A stretch of DNA of 43,426 nt from Candidatus Chloroploca mongolica (GTDB lineage Bacteria; Chloroflexota; Chloroflexia; Chloroflexales; Chloroflexaceae), in assembly GCF_004762035.2 (NCBI RefSeq), contig NZ_SIJK02000041.1:1-43426 (forward strand), read 5' to 3'. The position numbers and the translations under genes were made by a program. Below the pieces are notes generated by a model that was not told where the DNA came from, did not search any database, and was given only the letters and a program-made list of their open reading frames with translations. Shown here one piece after another: positions 24,722-31,902 of this stretch; the first letter of the stretch is position 1, and every line of letters starts with the position of its first letter.

Positions 24722-25336
24722 ATGTTCAAAGCGTACAAAAAGCAGGATGATCAGAATACTGCTGCCGAAGCCGGGAGGGTGCCTCCGGGACAGTATGTGA
24801 CGGACAAGTTCCCGGTACTCCACTATGGCAATGTTCCTTCGTATCCTGATGTAGAGCAGAATTGGGATCTGCGTGTGTGGGGGGAACTTGAAACGACCGC
24901 ACGCCTGAGCTTTGCCGAATTCCGAGCTTTGCCAACGGTCGAGATTGTGACCGACATTCATTGCGTAACCCGTTGGAGCAAGCTTGATACACGATGGGGA
25001 GGGATGCGGTTCAGTGATTTTCTGCAGGCGATCCCGGCCCTGTTGCCGACGGCAACGCATGTCATTGCGCACTGCGAATATGGCTTTACCGCGAATGTGC
25101 CGCTGGAGGTTCTGCTGCACCCCGATGCGCTGCTAGCCTATACGTATGAGGGTGAAGAATTGACCCCCGAGCATGGCTATCCTTTGCGCTTGCTCACGCC
25201 GGGCAAATATTTCTGGAAGAGTGCCAAATGGCTACGTGGGCTTGAGTTTCTGAGCCATGACAAGCTTGGTTTCTGGGAGCGCTACGGGTACAACAATCAT
25301 GCCGATCCGTGGAAAGAGGAGCGCTACGCGGAATAA
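24722..25336 (+). CDS. Sulfite oxidase-like molybdopterin oxidoreductase
   Basis: This 204-residue cytoplasmic protein belongs to the small sulfite-oxidase-like family (YuiH type) that holds molybdopterin without a dimerisation domain. The molybdenum ligand is probably the Cys of DIHCVTRWSK near residue 81, and the pterin-binding end is seen in HGYPLRLLTPGKYFWKSAKW. No signal peptide is visible. ATG 24722 follows AGGAGG; 12 bp separate it from pgl, so it may be the last gene of the operon. Its substrate is unknown. Confidence 0.88.
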   Translation: MFKAYKKQDDQNTAAEAGRVPPGQYVTDKFPVLHYGNVPSYPDVEQNWDLRVWGELETTARLSFAEFRALPTVEIVTDIHCVTRWSKLDTRWGGMRFSDFLQAIPALLPTATHVIAHCEYGFTANVPLEVLLHPDALLAYTYEGEELTPEHGYPLRLLTPGKYFWKSAKWLRGLEFLSHDKLGFWERYGYNNHADPWKEERYAE

Positions 25337-25379
25337 CGGACGCCGTAACTGTTCACACTTGGGGTAAGAGGCAAAGCCC

Positions 25380-25408
25380 GGGAACGAGGGCGGGACGCCC
25401 TCGTTCCC
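25380..25408. terminator. 13-bp hairpin, loop GGA, between convergent genes
   Basis: Arms 25380-25392 and 25396-25408 are perfectly complementary. It lies in the 107-bp gap between the ends of the sulfite-oxidase-like gene and the kinase/WD40 gene, so it can serve both. No T-run is present. Confidence 0.65.
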
Positions 25409-25443
25409 AGGAGAATCCTGAACACTATCCGGACGCCCTGCCA

Positions 25444-28400
25444 TCAGAACTCTGGTTCAAAGAGGAGCACGCCCGCATCACGGGTGGCGATGGCAAGTTG
25501 AAGGCTATCGTCGCGCAAGAGCAGGTTAAGGATTGGTCCGTGGCTCGCCAGATCGATCTGGTTCAACGGTGTACCCGTGGCGGTCTCCCAGAAGGTGACG
25601 CGCCCGCCAAGGCTACCAGTAATCATCAGCGCGCCATCGGCAGAGACGGTTACACTGGTGAACCAGCCATCATCTGGTGCGACCTCGATTGTCCGTACTT
25701 CGGTACCGTCCGAAGCGCGCCAGAGTTTAAGGGTACCGTCGCGACTCGTACTAGCCACAAGATCCTGACTGGCGATCATCCGCAGGGCAGTGATTGGGGC
25801 GCTATGTCCACGGAAGAGTCCCAGTTCGGCCCCACTCGTGACGTCCCACACCATGATTTCGGGGCGTTCAGAGGGAGTATTTGAGGCTGCTACGAGCGTG
25901 CGCCCTTCATCACTAAAGGTCACGGCAAGCACCGAGCCACTGAGGCCGTGGAGAGTCTGCTGAACATCAAAGGTATCCGTGTGCCAGATCACGACTTCGC
26001 CGCGATTATTGCCTACGGCGATACGCTGCCGATCGGCGCTCACATCGAGGGTCACAGCGCGCCCAGCGAGACCGGCGAGTTGACGGTTATGACTGGCACC
26101 ATCGAGGCTGAGGACAACGAGGGCGCCATCCTCATTGATCGCAGCCATGCGAGTTGGACTAAGCAGGGCGAGATACTGGCCGGTCGGTGATCCTCCGCTG
26201 AGGGTCTCTTGGCGGCCAGTGACAAGCTGATGCAGGTTCACGGTACCATTGACGCCGCCGGTACCAAGGACGCTGCCATCAGGCGCATAGGTGAGGGCAA
26301 TGACGGTACCCTGGCTCAAAAAAATCTGTTGTTGAGGCAAGCCCTGCTGAATATCCCACACCGTTAGCCCACCGGCAGTATCGCTACTCGCGATCAGCCT
26401 GGTGCTATCGGGATGCCAACTCAGGCTAAAGAGTTGCAACCCCTGCTCGCTGAGGGTGCCGCGACTCGTCCCGTTGCGGGCATCCCATAGACGCACGCTA
26501 CCATCGAGGCTTGCGCTGGCGAGGGTGGTGCCATCGGGGCTGAAACTTACACCACGCATACCCACCCAACTCTGATGGCCTTGCAATTCGTAGGCAAACT
26601 GGCCGGTGGCAGCTTCAAGCAGATAGACTGAGCCATTGACTGAACCAACCGCAAGCTGGCGCCCATCGGGGCTAAAAGCAAGCCCGGTGAGCCAGTAGGG
26701 CTCGCCGCTGGTTGGATTGATTGGCCCGGTATAAGCAAAGGTAGTGAGCTCGCGGCCACGCGCTACGTCCCACATACGCACCGTACCATCACGCGAGGCC
26801 GACGCGAGAGTGGTACCATCCGGGCTAAAGGCAAGATTGCCAAGATAGGCGCGATGCCCGCTGAGCGTCGCGAGCAACCGACCTGACGCAACCTCCCAGA
26901 GCATCACAGTTGCATCGGTGCTTCCGGAGGCGAGCACGCTGCCATCGGGTGAAAAGGCGAGGCTCCTGATCCAGCCGGTATGCCCCTCGAACTGCCCGAT
27001 CTGGCGACGGGTCATTACATCCCAGAGGTAGACCCGAGGATCATCCTGGGCACCCGAGGCGAGGATGCGGCCATCGGGCGCGAACGCGAGCGCGCTCACA
27101 TCACCAGCGTGCCCTTCGAGGCGAGCCAGGGGCTCAAAACTCGTACCACTGCGCAACTCAACTGTCCGGCCAAGCGCGGTTGCGATCAGCCCGCCATCGG
27201 GCGCATAGAGCACTGCGCCAACCCGTTCATCACGCAACTGGCGGGTCTGGGTAAAGATCGCCCCGGCCTGAATGAGTGAAGCAGTGACAGGATCGGGGGT
27301 GCCCGCCACCCCGGGTGCCCCGCCCAATGTGCCGAGGGCTGCTGAGTCCGAGCCTGAAAACACCGCACGTTCGCGCAACACCAGAAAACCGAGCCAGAGA
27401 CCCATCGCACAGATAAAGAGGGCGATGATCACGAGCGCCGTTGTGAGGGCAACCAGGAGCTTATTCGACCTGTCCGCACCCGGCTGAGTGGGAGCGGGCG
27501 TGGATAGAGTTGTGCCAAACGAAGACGGGAATGGCACAGGTGGTGGGGCAGGCGGTAATGGCCCGGCAATTTCAGGAGGCACAGCCGGGGCGAGCATCTG
27601 ACCTGGGGCGCTTGCCGACACCACGCCTGGAGCCTGAACTGACGCGACTGGCTCGGCGGTGCCGAGCGTTCGTCCGGCCATCAAGCGTACGGCATGGAGG
27701 GCACTGCGCATCTCGCGGGCGGATTGATAGCGATTTACGGGCTTGAGTTCAAGCGAGCGCAGCACCAGTTGCTCGGCCAGAACAGAGACGCGGGGATGGA
27801 TCGCCCGTGGTGCATCGAGCATTGTACCAGCCTGACGCTCAGGGGCTGGAGGTGGGGCCGATCCGGTAAGCAACTGATAGAGCACAGCACCGATGGCATA
27901 GACATCGCTCGTTGTCGTTGGTTCGGCGTGAAGATCGTGCAACTCGGGGGCACGATAGGGCGAGCGTTCGGAGCCAACGTGGCGCAGCAGCGCAAACGGA
28001 GCCAGAAAGAGAGAGCCATCGAGTGATGACCAGAGATCGGTGGCGCGCAGATCGCCTAGCAGGAGGGACGGGCCACGTTCGTGCAAATGATCGAGTCCAT
28101 TTAAGAGTTGCTCAACATAGCCAAGCACCGTATCTTCGGACAAAGGCTCGTGGGGTTGACGGGCGAGTTGATCGAGTGACTGGCCGCCTGGATCATCGGT
28201 CACAACAAAATAGCTGAACCCCTGGGCAAAATGGTCACGCAGGGGCAACAACGGCGGAGCCTCGACACTGGCGATCTGGGTTGCCAGCGCTTGCACATCA
28301 GTCAACGCCTGGGCATCTGGCTGGGGCAATTGCGCGATCATCACGCGCAGTGCATGGCGAGTATCGAGCGCACGATAGATGACCTCGTCATCATACTCAG

Positions 28401-28455
28401 CCACCACCGCCAGGATGCGATAGTGGTCATGGAGAGTCGTCTCGGGTGCCAGCAT
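25444..28455 (-). CDS. Predicted pseudokinase with membrane helix and 14 WD40 repeats
   Basis: This 1003-residue protein starts with a Ser/Thr kinase-like domain (about residues 10-260) that keeps the APE-like YRAPELHDL and helix F (TSDVYAIGAVLYQLLTG). The VAIK lysine is replaced (RVMIAQL), HRDLKPxN reads LGDLRATD, and the DFG Asp is missing (LFLAPFALL), so catalysis is unlikely. A Pro-rich linker leads to one membrane helix at about residues 330-355. The exported or distal part carries 14 WD40-type repeats (for example LAFSPDGTTLASASRDGTVRMWD), enough for two seven-bladed propellers. The start at 28455 follows GAGG. It stands alone; a scaffold or sensor role is the inference. Confidence 0.85.
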   Translation of the reverse strand: MLAPETTLHDHYRILAVVAEYDDEVIYRALDTRHALRVMIAQLPQPDAQALTDVQALATQIASVEAPPLLPLRDHFAQGFSYFVVTDDPGGQSLDQLARQPHEPLSEDTVLGYVEQLLNGLDHLHERGPSLLLGDLRATDLWSSLDGSLFLAPFALLRHVGSERSPYRAPELHDLHAEPTTTSDVYAIGAVLYQLLTGSAPPPAPERQAGTMLDAPRAIHPRVSVLAEQLVLRSLELKPVNRYQSAREMRSALHAVRLMAGRTLGTAEPVASVQAPGVVSASAPGQMLAPAVPPEIAGPLPPAPPPVPFPSSFGTTLSTPAPTQPGADRSNKLLVALTTALVIIALFICAMGLWLGFLVLRERAVFSGSDSAALGTLGGAPGVAGTPDPVTASLIQAGAIFTQTRQLRDERVGAVLYAPDGGLIATALGRTVELRSGTSFEPLARLEGHAGDVSALAFAPDGRILASGAQDDPRVYLWDVMTRRQIGQFEGHTGWIRSLAFSPDGSVLASGSTDATVMLWEVASGRLLATLSGHRAYLGNLAFSPDGTTLASASRDGTVRMWDVARGRELTTFAYTGPINPTSGEPYWLTGLAFSPDGRQLAVGSVNGSVYLLEAATGQFAYELQGHQSWVGMRGVSFSPDGTTLASASLDGSVRLWDARNGTSRGTLSEQGLQLFSLSWHPDSTRLIASSDTAGGLTVWDIQQGLPQQQIFLSQGTVIALTYAPDGSVLGTGGVNGTVNLHQLVTGRQETLSGGSPTGQYLALLSPTRMAAINEDGALVVLSLDGASHNRQLAGLAGRAVTLDVSADRQRIAVGNNRGEVVIWHTDTFDVQQTLHGLSGSVLAVTFSDEGRTLVAASNTPSERPEIMVWDVTSGAELGLFRGHSAPITALRMIASQDLVASTSRDGTLKLWRASDGTEVRTIEVAPDDGWFTSVTVSADGALMITGSLGGRVTFWETATGTPLNQIDLASHGPILNLLLRDDSLQLAIATRDAGVLLFEPEF

Positions 28456-28537
28456 GAGTTACCTCAGCGCCAACAAAATGTTCTTGCCCACCAGGGCGGG
28501 CGGGCCGCTAGCGCTCGCGGCATACGTGCCTTAATCG

Positions 28538-28668
28538 TAGGGCTGCTGCAAAGTCCCAGTAGGATTAGATAATGTCCGCAGATTACGCAGATTACGCAGA
28601 TGGGCAAGTCATAATCTGCGTAATCTGCGTAATCTGCGGACAATCAGGATAACTTTGCAACAGCCCTG
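28538..28668. mobile_element. MITE-like element with 16-bp terminal inverted repeats and flanking 10-bp duplication
   Basis: Terminal inverted repeats lie at 28539-28554 and 28652-28667 (AGGGCTGYTGCAAAGT, one mismatch). The direct repeat GCCTTAATCG flanks the element at 28528-28537 and 28669-28678, as a target-site duplication would. Inside is a 29-bp perfect inverted repeat (28573-28601 and 28614-28642) built of GATTACGCA units. There is no coding capacity, so it is a non-autonomous element. The ends resemble those of insertion sequences with CTGTTGCAAAG termini, such as IS6-type ends. It lies at the stop codon of the desaturase gene and may now act as its terminator. Confidence 0.75.
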
Positions 28669-28671
28669 GCC

Positions 28672-30060
28672 TTAATCGGCAGCGATGGCTGCGTGTTCCG
28701 GGATCAGTGTACCATGATTGATCGCGGTTGTAATGCGCTCGACACACTGTTCGGCACTGATTGTTGCGCCCTCGATCGAAGCCAGGAAGTGCTGGCGCGT
28801 ATAATCGCCGGCGAGGAAGAAATTGCTCACCGGGGTAGCCTGGTCGGGGCGATATTTATCGACGCCGGGCAGTGCCTGGTAGACCGAATTGGGAATACGG
28901 ACGATGGTATGCTTGAGCAACTTTGCCTCACGGGCAACCGGGTGCAAGCGCCGGAACTCCTCCATCACAAACTGCACCAGTTCATCATCGGGCAGTTTGA
29001 TCAATTCTTCGGCTGGTGCGACGACAAACTGCATAATGCTCTTGCCGCCATTATGGTATTCGGGCGCAACCATTGCCATATCGGCATAGACACTCAGATG
29101 CGTACCGGCGCTAAAGAGCAGATTGTCAACCCCAGCGATCCGACGGTCGAAGAAGAGTTGCAGCGTAATGACGGGTGAACCCTTGAGGTGCTTGAGGTTG
29201 GCAAAATAGTCATACTCGCGCAAACGATCAGGAATGATCTTGCGCAGATTATGGACGGGCATCGCCGAGATATAGACATCACCAGTGATCGTACTGCCAT
29301 CATCAAGGACAAAACCCATGACCCGATTCGTCTCGGCGTCATAGTCAATGCTGCTCACCTTGCGCCCAAGCTCAACGCGACCGCCCAACTGCTCGATTTG
29401 CGCAATCAAGGGGCGCCAGATATTAGTATCGGGGGAGCCTTTGACGAGGGCCATTTTGGGCGCATTCTTTTCGTGGGCAAAGTGGAGCATTGCGGTCAAG
29501 GCAAGCTTGGCCGACACCTTATCGGCACGTTGAAAATTGAGCGCCAGGGCCATCGTATGCATCACCTCATCGAGCGAGCGCTGGCCCATCCCGTGACGAA
29601 GATGCCACGAGGCATAACTCTCATTATCCTGCTGATCGACATAGGACTGGTCGCCAAAGATCGGGCGGATCAAACCAAGGCCCATGCGCACCTTATCGCC
29701 GAGCGTCAGTGGCTTGAATTTGGCGACGCCAGCCAACCCGTTGAGTGGCGTCGGTAGCCAGGGCACAAAACTAATCCCCGCGAGGCCGTGGCGTTCAGAG
29801 GCAAAGATCATCTCGGCGGGCTTCCAATTAAAGGTATCACCGAGACCATAACGATCAAGAAAACCAAGGAGATGATGATAAGCGCCAAAAAAGACATGGA
29901 GACCGGACTCGATCCAATCACCGTCGGCATCTTGCCAGGCGGAAACTTTGCCGCCCGGAACATCACGCTTTTCCAGTACAATGACTTCGTGGCCGCGATC
30001 GATCAGGTTGCGAGCCGCAACCATTCCGGCTGGCCCGGCACCAGCTATAATTACACGCAT
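28672..30060 (-). CDS. Carotenoid desaturase, CrtP/CrtQ (plant/cyanobacterial) type
   Basis: This 462-residue FAD-dependent amine-oxidase-fold enzyme begins with the dinucleotide-binding motif GAGPAGMVAARNLIDRGHEV and continues with VLEKRDVPGGKVSAW. Near the end, FFLAGDYTRQHFLASIEGA closely resembles the flavin-binding end of phytoene and zeta-carotene desaturases of plants and cyanobacteria. It is therefore likely to desaturate phytoene or zeta-carotene; a related dehydrogenase such as HpnE-like is the alternative. No other carotenoid gene is in the window. The stop codon TAA lies within the target duplication of the MITE-like element. The gene diverges from the glycoside hydrolase-like gene. 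Confidence 0.85.
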   Translation of the reverse strand: MRVIIAGAGPAGMVAARNLIDRGHEVIVLEKRDVPGGKVSAWQDADGDWIESGLHVFFGAYHHLLGFLDRYGLGDTFNWKPAEMIFASERHGLAGISFVPWLPTPLNGLAGVAKFKPLTLGDKVRMGLGLIRPIFGDQSYVDQQDNESYASWHLRHGMGQRSLDEVMHTMALALNFQRADKVSAKLALTAMLHFAHEKNAPKMALVKGSPDTNIWRPLIAQIEQLGGRVELGRKVSSIDYDAETNRVMGFVLDDGSTITGDVYISAMPVHNLRKIIPDRLREYDYFANLKHLKGSPVITLQLFFDRRIAGVDNLLFSAGTHLSVYADMAMVAPEYHNGGKSIMQFVVAPAEELIKLPDDELVQFVMEEFRRLHPVAREAKLLKHTIVRIPNSVYQALPGVDKYRPDQATPVSNFFLAGDYTRQHFLASIEGATISAEQCVERITTAINHGTLIPEHAAIAAD

Positions 30061-30109
30061 CGTGAGTGCTCTTTCGATAGTAATCTGTTATTTAAAACGG
30101 TCGCCTATT

Positions 30110-30141
30110 ACCGTTATATCACGGTTAAGAATCTGGCGCAA
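30110..30141 (-). promoter_or_regulatory. Desaturase promoter with overlapping dyad
   Basis: On the reverse strand TTGCGC (30141-30136) and TATAAC (30118-30113) are 17 bp apart. The inverted repeat ACCGT-TATATC-ACGGT (30110-30125) covers the -10 and enters the spacer, as a repressor operator would. The same dyad is in the leader region of the divergent gene at 30151, so both may be controlled together. Confidence 0.55.
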
Positions 30142-30150
30142 GGTATGCTC

Positions 30151-31251
30151 ATGCTCATTGTTCGAGGCATTGCGGTGGTACTTCTCGTAGGACTACTGCT
30201 CATTCAATTTCTGCATCTCCGTGGGCCACGGGTGCTCGATCTTCCCCCACAGCAGACCGTCGTTACCTGCAATGATCGCATTGGCCTGCACACGCGGCTT
30301 ACGGGCATTGGTGACGAGGCCTATATTCGCGGTGCGTTGGAGCAGGTACGCGCGATGGGAGCGCCGTGGATTGTCGAGCTCTTTCCGTGGGCGTATGTGC
30401 AACCGCGCTCGCGGTACGGCTACGACTGGGTCGGGGCGGATCTGGTGATCGAGCATGCGCGGCGTCAGGGGCTAACCGTGGTTGCCCGGCTTGACCTAGT
30501 ACCAGGCTGGGCGAGGCCGGCGAACACGACCGACCGCTACCTCGATCCTGACTTTTACGACGACTATGCGGCCTACGTAGCCGCCTTTGCCGAGCGCTAC
30601 GCCCCGCTGGGAGTACAGCACCTAATCATCTGGAACGAACCGAACCTCCGCTTTGAATGGGGCGAACGTCCGCCGGACCCTGGTGCCTATGCCGCCTTGC
30701 TCAAAGTCGTCTATCCGGCGGTCAAAGCAGTTGCCCCAGAGGCAATCATTATTGCCGGGGCACTCTCGCCGGGAACCTCGCTGGAAGATGGCGCAAGTCG
30801 GATGGATGACATGCAATACCTAGCCTCACTGTACGATGCCGAAGCGGGGCCATACTTTGATATGTGGGCCGTGCATGCGTATGGGGGGCAAGAGCCGCCG
30901 GACGCACCGCCGGGGTCTGAGCGGGTCAACTTTCGGCGCATCGAACTGGTACGAGCGATGCTTGACGATTTTGGTGACCACGACAAACGCCTCATCATCA
31001 CCGAAGGTGGCTACAACGACCACCCGCGCTGGAGTGCAGCGGTACGCCCGGCTGACCGCGTACGCTGGACGATAGCCATGTACGAGCAAGCGCGCAGCTA
31101 CCCGTGGCTCGAAGCAGTTGCGTTATGGCAACACAGCACACCGTTTGCGACGCGCTCGTACCCGGATGCCTGGAACTTTGTTGCCCCTGACGGCACCCCG
31201 CGAGCCGTCTATCTCGCCGTCCAGGAGTATGCTTTTGCGTGTGGTGAATGA
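30151..31251 (+). CDS. Clan-A glycoside hydrolase-like protein, membrane-anchored
   Basis: This protein of 366 residues starts with an uncleaved-looking membrane helix (IVRGIAVVLLVGLLLIQFL, about residues 3-21). The rest resembles a TIM-barrel hydrolase of clan GH-A (GH5/GH39-like). IIWNEPNLRF holds the likely acid/base glutamate, and RLIITEGGYND holds the likely nucleophile glutamate. The frame is open far upstream to 29788 across the desaturase gene, but the homology-free part there is antisense. ATG 30151 has AAGG at good distance; ATG 30145 is the alternative. Its final codons and stop lie inside a 22-bp hairpin. The substrate is unknown. Confidence 0.78.
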   Translation: MLIVRGIAVVLLVGLLLIQFLHLRGPRVLDLPPQQTVVTCNDRIGLHTRLTGIGDEAYIRGALEQVRAMGAPWIVELFPWAYVQPRSRYGYDWVGADLVIEHARRQGLTVVARLDLVPGWARPANTTDRYLDPDFYDDYAAYVAAFAERYAPLGVQHLIIWNEPNLRFEWGERPPDPGAYAALLKVVYPAVKAVAPEAIIIAGALSPGTSLEDGASRMDDMQYLASLYDAEAGPYFDMWAVHAYGGQEPPDAPPGSERVNFRRIELVRAMLDDFGDHDKRLIITEGGYNDHPRWSAAVRPADRVRWTIAMYEQARSYPWLEAVALWQHSTPFATRSYPDAWNFVAPDGTPRAVYLAVQEYAFACGE

Positions 31252-31283
31252 GGCCAGCAAAGCTGGCCTCATTCACCACACGC
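31237..31283. terminator. Perfect 22-bp hairpin, loop AAA, containing the stop codon
   Basis: Arms 31237-31258 and 31262-31283 are perfectly complementary. The left arm includes the last codons and the TGA (31249-31251) of the glycoside hydrolase-like gene. The core GCCAGC-AAA-GCTGGC is shared with three other hairpins. It is probably a terminator or 3'-protecting element. Confidence 0.78.
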
Positions 31284-31320
31284 GGGCGAGATGGACAGAG
31301 GTTGTCGCCAGCACAGGTGC

Positions 31321-31349
31321 TTGACAAAACACCCTCGCAGGCATACAAT
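31321..31349 (+). promoter_or_regulatory. Strong sigma-70 promoter of the mgtE leader
   Basis: TTGACA at 31321-31326 and TACAAT at 31344-31349 have an ideal 17-bp spacer. Transcription would begin near 31356, about 27 nt before the riboswitch and about 550 nt before mgtE. Confidence 0.8.
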
Positions 31350-31382
31350 TTGGCCATAGAGAGTGAAATATGCAGCGATGCT

Positions 31383-31532
31383 CCTTCGTTAGGCGCGGCG
31401 CTCCCACAAACAAAGGTCATTGCCTCGGCCCGTCGAGAGACGCTCAGAGGTACACGGCACTTCTCGGCTTAAGGGATGTGTTAAGATGACTGCAGCACGA
31501 CTGCTACGTTGTGGGAACGCTTAAGCTCAACC
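31383..31532 (+). promoter_or_regulatory. M-box (ykoK leader) magnesium riboswitch
   Basis: The leader begins CTTCGTTAGGCGCGGC, which matches the start of the M-box aptamer of Bacillus mgtE. It continues with a CCCACAA arm (31393-31399) that pairs with TTGTGGG near 31509-31515, the conserved GACGCTCAGAGG region near 31439, and ends GAACGCTTAAGCTC. M-boxes bind Mg2+ and usually stop transcription of Mg2+ transporters when Mg2+ is high. Its position between a strong promoter and mgtE fits exactly. The boundaries are approximate. Confidence 0.85.
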
Positions 31533-31533
31533 A

Positions 31534-31600
31534 GGGGGGAGTTCATCAGCTTTTCTTTTGCTGATGCCCCCCACATGTGCATGTGAGGGGCATTTCGTTT
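31534..31600 (+). terminator. M-box expression platform: terminator and competing antiterminator
   Basis: GGGGGG (31534-31539) with CATCAGC (31544-31550) can pair with GCTGATGCCCCCC (31560-31572). The same C-rich stretch is also the left arm of a 13-bp stem (31565-31577 with 31580-31592, one mismatch) followed by TTTCGTTT. The two structures exclude each other, which is the expected switch of a transcription-controlling riboswitch. Confidence 0.7.
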
Positions 31601-31613
31601 ATCTGGAAGGAAT

Positions 31614-31712
31614 ATGGACGTTAGTAGTCATTCACGGCGGCGCGGTGTCGCGCATACAACCGCTCTGAGAATTGCTCTCCCTGCCTGTGCCTCCACGGTG
31701 GGCGTGTGCTGA
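31614..31712 (+). CDS. Short leader ORF between two terminators
   Basis: An ATG at 31614 follows GGAAGG and opens a 32-codon frame that ends at TGA 31710-31712. It begins MDVSSHSRRRGVAH. The frame lies between the M-box terminator and a second intrinsic terminator, 29 nt before the latter. It may be a leader peptide whose translation sets the second terminator, as with the short ORF before Salmonella mgtA. No homologue is recognised, so this may also be a chance frame. Confidence 0.35.
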   Translation: MDVSSHSRRRGVAHTTALRIALPACASTVGVC

Positions 31713-31740
31713 TGACTGCATGCCCCTGATGTTGCCTCAG

Positions 31741-31771
31741 ACCTGGTGAGCGTTGCTCCACCGGGTTTTTT
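31741..31771 (+). terminator. Second intrinsic terminator in the mgtE leader
   Basis: Arms 31741-31751 and 31755-31766 form an 11-bp stem with one bulged C and loop GTT, followed by six T (31766-31771). It is a canonical intrinsic terminator lying 130 bp before mgtE, so it must be regulated or leaky. The part between it and the start (31772-31902) holds no other clear signal. Confidence 0.75.
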
Positions 31772-31902
31772 GTTCCCTCTGGAGTCGGTTGTACCGGCGA
31801 TCTGCCTCTGGTTGGCCTTTGTGCCGACCCCGCGCCATGCTTCTATCACGTTGCACACGGCACACAACAGTGCATGTTGCATGCATATAGCGGGGGGGAA
31901 CC

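Noticed and set aside
28573-28642. Possible CRISPR-like array from the GATTACGCA repeats
   Set aside because: The units are 9-10 bp without spacers and form one palindrome within a MITE-like element.
29788-30150. N-terminal extension of the glycoside hydrolase-like gene
   Set aside because: The extra 121 codons are antisense to the desaturase start and show no resemblance to a signal sequence; ATG 30151 with a membrane helix is a natural start.
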